Below are positions 16,383 to 24,877 of a DNA stretch of 53,191 bases, piece after piece. Source of the DNA: an uncultured Geobacter sp. (GTDB lineage: Bacteria; Desulfobacterota; Desulfuromonadia; Geobacterales; DSM-12255); contig CALMOE010000015.1 of assembly GCA_937871715.1 (NCBI GenBank), forward strand, positions 1 to 53,191. The letters run 5' to 3'. A model generated the notes under the pieces. That model was not told where the DNA came from, did no database searches, and saw only the letters and a list, made by a program, of their open reading frames with translations. The number at the start of each line of letters is the position of its first letter. Position 1 is the first letter of the stretch. Position numbers and translations under genes: made by a program.

Positions 16383-17247
16383 CTCTCACCCCCCATTTGA
16401 ACTCCAGGTACTTCTTAGTCTGCTCGTACCCCTGGGCATAGAGAAACTTCATATCCTCGCGGGACAGAGAAAATCTTACTGGTGATATTTCTGAACAGTA
16501 TACCAGAATTGTATCCTTCCACTTCCCTCCCTTCAAAAACTCCTTCTCCTGGGAGTGGAGCGAAAAGGCCATGAGTTCCTGTAGATAACTGGCAAGTGTA
16601 AGCCGGCAGTCACCATCCCTTTTCAGGGTCCGCTTGGACATCACCTTCACCACAAGGGTCTTCTGGCTTCTGCTCAAGCGCCCCTCCACAACACCCGTCA
16701 TGAGGGAGCCATCTATCAGAGCATACTCCAGACCCTCATATTCCAGCCTCTTAAGGCCGAACAGTCCCGGAATCATCGTAGATGCGGAAGCAGCGGCGGC
16801 AATGCTGAGATGGGGAAATCTCTCTCTATTAAAGATAACTGGCCGGTAGCTGCGCATGTCCGTGGCGACAATTTCCAGAGGGATCTTCAGGGGGGAGGAG
16901 AAGGTTAGGTTGCCGATCTTTGTTTCTAGCCAGGTTTGCAGTTTCCTGCCGGAGCAGAGACCGAAGTCCCTCAAAAGGGAAAGAAGGCTCACATCCCTGA
17001 AACTGCGCAGATCGATTGCCAGAGACTCATCCAGTATCTCTGCGGGGGTCAGACCGGAGGCATAAAGCGACGCAACCACGGCACCAGAGGAAGACGCAAC
17101 AATTTTGGAGTTTGACAGCCCGCTCTCCTCAAAAGCCTGGAGGGCACCAATGAATGCCGGGTACCTGTTGCCTCCGCCAACCAGCATAACCGTTATCGGT
17201 TCATTCATGACCAAGCTGTTGGAATTCACTTGTTGTTTCTCACTCAT
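16375..17247 (-). CDS. Patatin-like phospholipase family protein, atypical catalytic motifs
   Basis: 290 aa from ATG 17247 (an alternative ATG at 17208 would begin MNEPITVMLVGGG). Patatin folds use a Ser-Asp dyad. Here the oxyanion loop is VGGGNRYPAFIGAL, where relatives have GGGARGFAHIG. The nucleophile elbow is ASSSGAVVASLYASG instead of G-x-S-x-G, and the Asp motif is LIDGSL instead of D-G-G/A. The Ser and Asp themselves are kept, so it may still be a lipid acyl-hydrolase with altered specificity. It is first in the operon with the cytochrome and pyk. No signal peptide is evident. Confidence 0.7.
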   Translation of the reverse strand: MSEKQQVNSNSLVMNEPITVMLVGGGNRYPAFIGALQAFEESGLSNSKIVASSSGAVVASLYASGLTPAEILDESLAIDLRSFRDVSLLSLLRDFGLCSGRKLQTWLETKIGNLTFSSPLKIPLEIVATDMRSYRPVIFNRERFPHLSIAAAASASTMIPGLFGLKRLEYEGLEYALIDGSLMTGVVEGRLSRSQKTLVVKVMSKRTLKRDGDCRLTLASYLQELMAFSLHSQEKEFLKGGKWKDTILVYCSEISPVRFSLSREDMKFLYAQGYEQTKKYLEFKWGVRGE

Positions 17248-17310
17248 AATAGCACCGCATGACAAACTGCATTTATGGCACGATAATACCAATCACATTT
17301 CAGGACAATA

Positions 17311-17346
17311 AAAAACCCTTTCGCAGATGCAGCGAAAGGGTTTTTT
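17311..17346. terminator. Terminator of the nuo operon
   Basis: CCCTTTCGC (17316-17324) and GCGAAAGGG (17332-17340) form a 9-bp stem flanked by A5/T6 runs, so the minus-strand transcript ends in a U-tract right after nuoN. The symmetry would also stop transcription from the other side. Confidence 0.85.
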
Positions 17347-17368
17347 ATATCGGCAGACAAGTGCAGAG

Positions 17369-18823
17369 TTACATGAGGATCGCCTTCTGTGCCAGCTCGA
17401 GTATCGTGCCTGGCACGACACCCGGGATCATGACGCCGGCGATGGCGATGATCAGGCAGATTATGAATGCGGGGGAGAGCCTGACCCAGTTGAAATCCTC
17501 GGTCGGCTCCTTGAAGTACATGTAAATCATAACCCTGAGGTAGTAGTAAACGGAAGCAGCGCTGTTGAGTACACCGATGATCGCCAACCAGATGTAACCT
17601 GCCTGAATGGCACCGGAGAAGAGGTAGAACTTGCCGACAAAACCTGCTGCGGGGGGGATGCCGGCCAGGGAGAAGAGGAAAACGCACATGGCCACACCCA
17701 GGGCGGGGTGCTTGTAACCGAAACCTGCATAATCAGCAAGATTGTTGTTCTCCTCGCCCTTCTTGCCAACGAGGATGATCACAGCAAAGGCGCCGATGTT
17801 CATGAACGCATAGCTGAGCATATAGAAGAGTATGCCTGATGTTCCAACCGCATTACCGGCAGTGAAACCGACCAGAATATAGCCTGCATGGGCGATGGAT
17901 GAGTATGCAAGCATCCTCTTGATGTTCTGCTGGTAGAGGGCTGTAATATTTCCTACGGTCATGGTAAGGACTGCCAGTACCCAGAGGAGCGACGACCACT
18001 CGGCCTTGAAAACGGGGAGAGCCACCAGGAGGACGCGCAGGAAAGCGGCGAAGCCGGCAGCCTTGGGACCTACTGACATGAAGGCAGTGATGGGGGTGGG
18101 TGCGCCTTCATAGACGTCAGGAGTCCACATGTGGAAGGGGGCTGCAGCTACCTTGAAGGCGAAACCGGTTGCCATGAGCAGCATTCCGGCAACAAGCATA
18201 AGGTTGGAGGAGACCATACCGCTCTGGGCTGCAGCTGCAATCTTGACTACCTTGGTGGTACCGGTTGCACCGTAGGTAAGAGCCATGCCGTAGAGAAGGA
18301 AACCGGTGGAAAAAGCCCCGAGGAGGAAGTATTTCAGACCGGCCTCGTTGGAGCGGATACTCCCCCTGTTGAACCCTGCGAGAACGTAGAGGGAAACGGA
18401 GAGAACCTCAAGTCCGAGAAAGATGGTCATCAGGTCGGTGCCCGATGCCATGAGCATCATACCCACTGTGGCAAAGAGCATCAGGGGGTATACTTCACCC
18501 TGGTTGCACCCTTCACGCTGCAGATACTGATCGGTTATGAGGATGCTCATCGCCGCGGATACGAGGAAGATCCCCTTGAAGAAGATTGCAAAGTTATCCT
18601 GTACCACAGAGCCGCTGAAACCATCCTGAGGAGCGCCCCAGCCAATCGTCAGCGAATAGAGGGTAACCAGAATACCGGCAATGCTGAGATAGCCGAGATA
18701 ACCCTTCTGCTCATTCTTGACAAAGACATTTATCAGCAGCAGTGCCATTGCCACGACCGACAGAATCATCTCCGGAGCGATTACCGACATATTTATCGCT
18801 GGAATTGCAATTGTTTCCATCAA
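17369..18823 (-). CDS. nuoN: NADH-quinone oxidoreductase subunit N
   Basis: Antiporter-like membrane subunit of complex I, 484 aa, about 13-14 hydrophobic helices. Conserved parts include GLEVLSVSLYVLAGFNR with the TM5 Glu, the TM7/8 Lys region (GFAFKVAAAPFHMWTPDVYE) and KRMLAYSSIAHAGY. It is the last gene of the operon, 30 bp after nuoM, and is followed by a hairpin terminator. Together with NuoL and NuoM it moves ions in response to quinone reduction. Confidence 0.95.
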   Translation of the reverse strand: MMETIAIPAINMSVIAPEMILSVVAMALLLINVFVKNEQKGYLGYLSIAGILVTLYSLTIGWGAPQDGFSGSVVQDNFAIFFKGIFLVSAAMSILITDQYLQREGCNQGEVYPLMLFATVGMMLMASGTDLMTIFLGLEVLSVSLYVLAGFNRGSIRSNEAGLKYFLLGAFSTGFLLYGMALTYGATGTTKVVKIAAAAQSGMVSSNLMLVAGMLLMATGFAFKVAAAPFHMWTPDVYEGAPTPITAFMSVGPKAAGFAAFLRVLLVALPVFKAEWSSLLWVLAVLTMTVGNITALYQQNIKRMLAYSSIAHAGYILVGFTAGNAVGTSGILFYMLSYAFMNIGAFAVIILVGKKGEENNNLADYAGFGYKHPALGVAMCVFLFSLAGIPPAAGFVGKFYLFSGAIQAGYIWLAIIGVLNSAASVYYYLRVMIYMYFKEPTEDFNWVRLSPAFIICLIIAIAGVMIPGVVPGTILELAQKAILM

Positions 18824-18853
18824 TTTCCTCCAGTATCTATTTAGCGCTCAACT

Positions 18854-20434
18854 CTATTTAGCTTCAACAGCAGGATGGCCGGCCGGCACCGCATGGGGCA
18901 TTGCCGGCATTGCCGGTGCGGCCACCGGTTGCTCCGGAACTGCAGCAGTCTGCAGCCTGGTCTGCTTGATTACCTTGTCCAGTGCAGGGGCCATGGTCGA
19001 GGTAAATGGGGTCGGATAAAAACCCATGTAGAAGATCAGGAAAACAAGGGGGAGCATGATGGCGATCTCGCGGCCGTTAAGGTCCTGAAGCTTCTGGTTC
19101 TTAGGATTATCGAGCTTGCCGAACATAACTCTCTGGAACATCCAGAGCATGTAAACTGCTGAGAGTATGACGCCGCTGGAAGCGATCACCGCCCACCAGC
19201 GGATCGAGCTTTCGAAGGCACCGATTAGGACGAGGAACTCGCCGACGAAGCCGTTGGTGCCAGGCAGGCCGATGGACGAGAAGGTGACAATGAGGAATAT
19301 CGTGGCGAATATCGGCATCTGCTTGGCCAAGCCGCCGAAGTCGGCGATCATCCTTGTGTGACGGCGCTCGTAAATGAAACCGACGATAAGGAAGAGCGCG
19401 CCGGTGGATATACCATGGTTGAGCATCTGCAGCATCCCCCCCTGCAGACCCATCTGGTTGAGAGCGAACACGCCGAGCATGACGAATCCGAGGTGGGCTA
19501 CGGACGAGTAGGCAACCAGCTTCTTCACATCTTCCTGGACCATTGCCACCAGAGAAGCATAGACGACACCGATGACCGACAGGGTCGCTATAAGTGGGGT
19601 GAATTGCTGCACCGCATTGGGGAAGAGAGGCATGGCGAAGCGGACATAGCCGTAGGTACCCATCTTGAGGAGCACGGCCGCCAGGATCACAGAACCAGCG
19701 GTAGGAGCCTCGGTGTGGGCGTCTGGCAACCAGGTGTGCAGTGGGAACATGGGAACCTTGATGGCGAACGCCAGGGCGAATGCCAGGAACATCCAGGTCT
19801 GGGTGGCCGGATCAAGATTCAGGTTGAAGAAATTTACCAGGCTGAAGTCGGTGGCTCCGCTGGCCATCCCCTTGAAATAGAGGGCGATGATGGCGACAAG
19901 CATGAGAAGGGAGCCAACCATGGTGTAGATGAAGAACTTGACCGCAGCGTAGACACGGTTCTTGCCACCCCAGATGCCGATGATGAAGTACATCGGAATC
20001 AGCATTACTTCCCAGAAAATGTAGAAGAGGAAGAGGTCGAGGGAGATGAACGCCCCGATCATGCCGACCTGGAGCAGGAGCAGGCATGCCATGTACCCCT
20101 TGACCTTCTCCTCCACGGCTGTCCAGGTGGAGAGAACGGCAATCGGCATGATGAATGTGGTCAGCATGACCAGCCAGAGGCTGATGCCGTCGATTCCCAC
20201 GTGATAGTTCATCTTGAAGGGTCCGGCCTGGATCCATGGGATGTTCTGCACGAACTGGTAGTCGGCATTGGTGACGAAACCGGTTACCAGCGGCAGCGAC
20301 ACGAGGAAGGTGACGACAGTCACCGCCAGAGTGAACCCTCTCAGCAGGCCGTGATTATCCTTGGGGATGAACAGCAGCAGGAAAGCACCCAGCAGCGGTA
20401 GAAAGGTTATCAGGCTCAGGATAACTTCGTTCAT
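18854..20434 (-). CDS. nuoM: NADH-quinone oxidoreductase subunit M
   Basis: Antiporter-like subunit of complex I, 526 aa. It shows the TM5 FWEVMLIPMYF segment with the essential Glu and the discontinuous-helix region FAIKVPMFPLHTWLPDAHTE with Lys. The last ~30 residues are an Ala/Pro-rich tail (about 495-526, APAMPAMPHAVPAGHP) not typical of the subunit. It probably lies outside the membrane and is lineage-specific. It lies between nuoL and nuoN. Confidence 0.95.
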   Translation of the reverse strand: MNEVILSLITFLPLLGAFLLLFIPKDNHGLLRGFTLAVTVVTFLVSLPLVTGFVTNADYQFVQNIPWIQAGPFKMNYHVGIDGISLWLVMLTTFIMPIAVLSTWTAVEEKVKGYMACLLLLQVGMIGAFISLDLFLFYIFWEVMLIPMYFIIGIWGGKNRVYAAVKFFIYTMVGSLLMLVAIIALYFKGMASGATDFSLVNFFNLNLDPATQTWMFLAFALAFAIKVPMFPLHTWLPDAHTEAPTAGSVILAAVLLKMGTYGYVRFAMPLFPNAVQQFTPLIATLSVIGVVYASLVAMVQEDVKKLVAYSSVAHLGFVMLGVFALNQMGLQGGMLQMLNHGISTGALFLIVGFIYERRHTRMIADFGGLAKQMPIFATIFLIVTFSSIGLPGTNGFVGEFLVLIGAFESSIRWWAVIASSGVILSAVYMLWMFQRVMFGKLDNPKNQKLQDLNGREIAIMLPLVFLIFYMGFYPTPFTSTMAPALDKVIKQTRLQTAAVPEQPVAAPAMPAMPHAVPAGHPAVEAK

Positions 20435-20472
20435 TGAATCTGCTCCTTTATGAACTCAACAGTCAAAGTCTA

Positions 20473-22464
20473 TTAGCGGAATACGTAGAAAGCGATTATT
20501 ACGACGACGCCGAGGGCCATCCCCATGGCATAATTATGCACATATCCGGACTGCAGCCCCTTCAGGCCGGCGGAGAAAGCCATGACCAGTTTGGCGACGC
20601 CGTTGACAACGCCGTCGACGATAACAACATCGAACCCTTTCCAGAGGAGATTGCCCAGGGACTTGCAGGGGTTGACGAAGACGAAGTCGTAAAGCTCGTC
20701 GATATACCACTTGTTATACACGGCACGGTACAGCCCGGGGAATGCGGAGGTGAACTTCTCCGGCAGAGATTTGTTGGCCATGTACATGGTGAAGGCAATG
20801 AAGATACCGATGGCTGCGATAACCACGGAGAGACCCATCAGCCCCCACTCCAGTGAGTGGCTGTGCTCATGCATGTGTGCGTACTGCTTGCCGTACTCAT
20901 TGGCCAGCTCGAATACCGGCTCAAGCCAGTGCTCGAAGTAGTTGGGGAGAATGCCTATCAATTTCGGCACACCGATGAATCCGCCAACGGCAGCAAGAAC
21001 GCCGAGAACCATCAACGGAATGGTGATGACCAGTGGCGACTCGTGCAGGTGATCCTTAACCTTGGGGTTAATGCGGCACTCACCGAAGAAGGTCATGAAC
21101 ACGAGGCGGAACATGTAGAAGGCGGTGAAACATGCGGCAATGCAGCCGAGTGCCCAGACGACCTTGTTAAGATCACCATGGTAGGGGTTGGAGAATGCCT
21201 GCCAGAGAATCTCGTCCTTGGAGAAGAAGCCTGACAAGGGGGGGATACCGGCAATCGCGAAGGTCGAGACAAAGAACGTCAGGAAGGTGATAGGCATGGC
21301 CTTGCGCAGGCCGCCCATGTTGCGCATGTCCTGTGGATCGTCATGGAGATGGCCATGATGCAGGGCATGGTGCATGGCATGGATCACAGAGCCGGAACCA
21401 AGGAACATGCAGGCCTTGAAGAAGGCATGGGTCATTAGGTGGAAGATGCCGCCGGTAAAGGCGCCAACACCCATGGCAATGAACATGAAACCGAGCTGGG
21501 AAACGGTGGAGTAGGCAAGGACTCGCTTTATATCGTTCTGTGCAGTACCGATCGTGGCAGCAAATAGGGCGGTTGCAGCACCAACCACGGCAACAACCAT
21601 CATTGTCTCGGGAGCCTTGATGAAGACGAAGCTCATCCTGCCGATCATATAGACACCGGCGGTAACCATGGTAGCGGCGTGGATGAGAGCGGAAACGGGT
21701 GTGGGGCCTTCCATCGCATCAGGCAACCAGGTATAGAGCGGAATCTGGGCCGACTTTCCGGTAGCGCCAAGGAAGAAGCAGAGGGTAGCAACGGTCACTA
21801 CGCCGCCATAGGGGAGGAGATGGGATGCAGCCTTGATCTCCATGAAGTTGATTGTCCAGATATTGTGATTGCTGCCGAACCACCAGAAGAGGGTGAAGAG
21901 GCCGATGAGGAAGCCGAAGTCACCAACCCTGTTCATGACGAATGCCTTCTTTGCAGCATCACCTGCGGACTTCTTCTCGAAGTAGTAGCCGATGAGGAGA
22001 TATGAACAGAGGCCCACGCCCTCCCAGCCGATGAACATCACCAGCATGTTGGCGCCGAGAACCAGAAGGAGCATTGACATGCAGAAGAGGTTCAGATAGG
22101 CGAAGAAGCGGTAGAAACCCTCCTCTCCGTGCATGTAGCCGATGGAGTAGAGGTGGATCAGGGTTCCTACGCCGGTGACCACCATGATCATCACCGCGGA
22201 GAGCGGATCAACCAGGAACGCCATGTCCGCCTTGAAGTTGCCAGCATGAATCCAGGGGAATATGACTTTTTCGAATACACGCTGTTCCGCCGGAAGTCCG
22301 ACAAGCTGCATCAGGATTCCGCATGAGACCAGGAACGAACAGAAGATCGCCAGGGTGCCAATCCCGCCGATTACGCCTTCATTCTTTATCTTCTTGCCGA
22401 AGAGGCCGTTGATCAGAAATCCGATCAGGGGGAACAGTGGTATTAGCCATACATTGTCAAGCAT
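20473..22464 (-). CDS. nuoL: NADH-quinone oxidoreductase subunit L
   Basis: Largest antiporter-like subunit, 663 aa. It has the TM5 Glu in GWEGVGLCSYLLIGYYFE, the TM7-8 segment GATGKSAQIPLYTWLPDAMEGP, and FSKDEILWQA. A C-terminal lateral helix (about 545-600) precedes the last membrane segment, as expected for the arm that runs along NuoM and NuoN. Several His-rich loops (HAMHHALHHGHLHDD at about 365) are seen. Full length, no anomaly. Confidence 0.95.
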   Translation of the reverse strand: MLDNVWLIPLFPLIGFLINGLFGKKIKNEGVIGGIGTLAIFCSFLVSCGILMQLVGLPAEQRVFEKVIFPWIHAGNFKADMAFLVDPLSAVMIMVVTGVGTLIHLYSIGYMHGEEGFYRFFAYLNLFCMSMLLLVLGANMLVMFIGWEGVGLCSYLLIGYYFEKKSAGDAAKKAFVMNRVGDFGFLIGLFTLFWWFGSNHNIWTINFMEIKAASHLLPYGGVVTVATLCFFLGATGKSAQIPLYTWLPDAMEGPTPVSALIHAATMVTAGVYMIGRMSFVFIKAPETMMVVAVVGAATALFAATIGTAQNDIKRVLAYSTVSQLGFMFIAMGVGAFTGGIFHLMTHAFFKACMFLGSGSVIHAMHHALHHGHLHDDPQDMRNMGGLRKAMPITFLTFFVSTFAIAGIPPLSGFFSKDEILWQAFSNPYHGDLNKVVWALGCIAACFTAFYMFRLVFMTFFGECRINPKVKDHLHESPLVITIPLMVLGVLAAVGGFIGVPKLIGILPNYFEHWLEPVFELANEYGKQYAHMHEHSHSLEWGLMGLSVVIAAIGIFIAFTMYMANKSLPEKFTSAFPGLYRAVYNKWYIDELYDFVFVNPCKSLGNLLWKGFDVVIVDGVVNGVAKLVMAFSAGLKGLQSGYVHNYAMGMALGVVVIIAFYVFR

Positions 22465-22509
22465 TCCAGACTCCTTGAGTGAAATGATTCGTTTTGCAGC
22501 AGTCCCTGA

Positions 22510-22812
22510 CTACCACTTCATCAGGTTGAGGTCTTCCACGTCGATGGACTCGCGATTCTTGAAGAAGGCGATCATCAGAGCCAGGCCGACTGCCGCCTCG
22601 GCAGCGGCTACGGTCATGACGAAGAAGACGAAGATCTGCCCATCCAGGTTGCCAAGGTACTTCGACAGGGCGATGAAGGTAAGGTTCACCGCGTTGAGCA
22701 TCATTTCGATGCACATGAAGATGACTATGGCATTGCGTCGGGTGAGGACGCCGATCGTGCCGATGGAGAAGAGAATTGCGCTCAGTATCAGATAGCTGTG
22801 AAGGGAAACCAT
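22510..22812 (-). CDS. nuoK: NADH-quinone oxidoreductase subunit K
   Basis: 100 aa, three membrane helices. The conserved Glu residues lie in the second helix ([16 protein letters not shown]) and third helix ([14 protein letters not shown]). These form part of the central charged axis between the Q site and the antiporter subunits. Position between nuoJ and nuoL is canonical. Confidence 0.95.
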   Translation of the reverse strand: MVSLHSYLILSAILFSIGTIGVLTRRNAIVIFMCIEMMLNAVNLTFIALSKYLGNLDGQIFVFFVMTVAAAEAAVGLALMIAFFKNRESIDVEDLNLMKW

Positions 22813-22830
22813 GGTTATATCTCCTGACTC

Positions 22831-23334
22831 TTACACTTTTTTCTTTGCGAGCACGACTGCGCCGACAATTGCTGCCAGCAGCAGTATGGAGGTGATCTCA
22901 AACGGCAGCAGGAACTCGGTAAAGAGAGACTGGCCGATCAGTTCGGTATGTCCAACCTTGGCGATGGCAGCAGAATCTATCGCTCCCTTGGCACCGGTGA
23001 GCGAGCTCCTGCTCAGGAAATACCAGGTCTGGAAGAGAAGGAAGAGTCCGGTTGCCGCTCCGAGGAAGAGAGCATGCTGTGTCCTGCGCCCGGATTCCGT
23101 ACGGATGTTAAGCAGCATGATCACGAAGACGATCAGAACCATTATGGCGCCGGCATAAACGATGACCTGTATGGCTGCCATGAACGGTGCTTCGAGCATG
23201 ACATAGAGGGTCGCCAGGCAAAAGAATGTCATGATCAAGGAGAGTGCGCTGTTGATCGGGTTCTTGCACCTGATAACCAGGATGCTCATCAGGATGGCTA
23301 TTGCTGCCACAATGCTGAAAAACAAGGTTTCCAT
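22831..23334 (-). CDS. nuoJ: NADH-quinone oxidoreductase subunit J
   Basis: 167 aa with five predicted membrane helices. The region FMAAIQVIVYAGAIMVLIVF is the conserved TM3 (with its pi-bulge) that gates coupling between quinone reduction and ion transfer. It lies 10 bp downstream of nuoI and 18 bp upstream of nuoK. Confidence 0.93.
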   Translation of the reverse strand: METLFFSIVAAIAILMSILVIRCKNPINSALSLIMTFFCLATLYVMLEAPFMAAIQVIVYAGAIMVLIVFVIMLLNIRTESGRRTQHALFLGAATGLFLLFQTWYFLSRSSLTGAKGAIDSAAIAKVGHTELIGQSLFTEFLLPFEITSILLLAAIVGAVVLAKKKV

Positions 23335-23344
23335 TGCTGCTCCT

Positions 23345-23743
23345 TTATTTCTTTTCTAGCAGTCGTTCTTTAGTGAAAACGAAGTCTGAGCGCTTATAGT
23401 TGGCAAGCTCGAAAGTCTGTGTCATGCCGAGTGCATCCACCGGACAGGCTTCCACGCAATAACCGCAGAAGATGCAACGGAGCATGTCTATTTCGTACTT
23501 GGCCGCATACTTGTCGTGGTTTGCATCCTCTCCAGCCTCAACGGTGATGCATTTTGCCGGACAGACGGTGGGGCAGAGGTAGCAGGCAACGCATTTGGCC
23601 TTGTTATGAGACACCTTGAGAGCGTGCAGGCCGCGGAAATTTGGGGCCACATCCGGCTTCTCTTCTGGATACATCAGAGTAATCGGCTTCTTGAAAAGGT
23701 GCTTCAGCGTTATTTGCAGACCTTTGATCAGGGGTACAATCAT
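23345..23743 (-). CDS. nuoI: NADH-quinone oxidoreductase subunit I
   Basis: 132 aa, shorter than E. coli NuoI (about 180) but with both [4Fe-4S] motifs, CVACYLCPTVCPAKC and CIFCGYCVEACPVDA. These ligate clusters N6a and N6b on the way to the quinone. A short N-terminal amphipathic helix anchors it to NuoH. It is located between nuoH and nuoJ. Confidence 0.94.
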   Translation of the reverse strand: MIVPLIKGLQITLKHLFKKPITLMYPEEKPDVAPNFRGLHALKVSHNKAKCVACYLCPTVCPAKCITVEAGEDANHDKYAAKYEIDMLRCIFCGYCVEACPVDALGMTQTFELANYKRSDFVFTKERLLEKK

Positions 23744-23794
23744 TTGCGTATCCTCTCTACGGATTCAGTCAGGTACGGATTATTCATGCGCTTC

Positions 23795-24838
23795 TTACTT
23801 AAAGAGCGTGATCCAGATTGCATTGCCAACTATGAGGAAGAGGGTTGACGGTAGAAAAACCTTCCAGCCGAGCTTCATCAGTTGGTCGTAACGGTAACGG
23901 GGATATGTAGCCCTGATCCACATGCAGACGAACATCAGGAAATATACTTTGGCGATGAAGTTCAGCACAGAAGGTAGTGGACCTTGCCAGCCTCCAAGGA
24001 AGAGGGTGGTGGTGACAGCACAGACGGTGACCATATTGGCATACTCTGCCATGAAGAACATGGCGTACTTCATGCTGGAGTACTCGGTACAGAAACCGGA
24101 GACCAGCTCAGTCTCGGCCTCGGGAAGGTCAAAGGGTGTTCTGTTGATCTCGGCAAGGGAGCATATGAAGAAGATTATCCCTGCCAGGAAGGTGAACGGA
24201 TTGCGGAAAAGATACCAACCGAACAGCCCCGCCTGGTCGGCGACTATCGCATGAAGTGAAAGCGACTGGGAAACCATGAAAACACAGACAATGGCCAGGC
24301 CGGCAGCGAGCTCGTAGGAGATCATCTGGGCGGAGGAGCGCAGACCACCAAGAAGCGAATACTTGCTGTTGGAGGACCAACCAGCGAGAACTATGCCGTA
24401 TACCCCCAGGGACGCCATGGCCAGAATGTAGAGGACGCCGATGTTAAGGTCGAATACCGTTCCGGCATTGTCGGCAAAAGCCGCGATCTGCAGCGGAATC
24501 TTGTAGCCTGCAATCTCGATGACATCACCGAAGGGGATGACGGCAAAGGAGATGAAGGCCGGTATCAGAGCCACCAGAGGGGCGAGGAGAAAGGCAAATT
24601 TGCTGGCCTCGGACGGAATGATCTCCTCCTTGAAGAAGAGCTTGATACCGTCGGCAATCGGCTGCAGAAGCCCCATCGGACCCACCCTGTTTGGTCCAAC
24701 ACGGACCTGCATGTGGCCGATGATCTTCCGCTCGGCATAGGTGGCGTACGCCACTGTCAGAAGGACGAATACAAAAGCCAGCAATACCTTGAGAATCATG
24801 GCTCCGTAGTATATGAGCGGCAGTCCCATTATTTCCAT
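23795..24838 (-). CDS. nuoH: NADH-quinone oxidoreductase subunit H
   Basis: 347 aa membrane subunit that builds the quinone chamber with NuoB and NuoD. Signature loops are present: AERKIIGHMQVRVGPNRVGP near residue 30 and the Glu-rich INRTPFDLPEAETELVSGF near 225. Eight or so membrane helices are predicted. Confidence 0.95.
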   Translation of the reverse strand: MEIMGLPLIYYGAMILKVLLAFVFVLLTVAYATYAERKIIGHMQVRVGPNRVGPMGLLQPIADGIKLFFKEEIIPSEASKFAFLLAPLVALIPAFISFAVIPFGDVIEIAGYKIPLQIAAFADNAGTVFDLNIGVLYILAMASLGVYGIVLAGWSSNSKYSLLGGLRSSAQMISYELAAGLAIVCVFMVSQSLSLHAIVADQAGLFGWYLFRNPFTFLAGIIFFICSLAEINRTPFDLPEAETELVSGFCTEYSSMKYAMFFMAEYANMVTVCAVTTTLFLGGWQGPLPSVLNFIAKVYFLMFVCMWIRATYPRYRYDQLMKLGWKVFLPSTLFLIVGNAIWITLFK

Positions 24839-24877
24839 GCTATTCTCTTCTCCTCTTCAGGAAGTTATTACAGCTTA

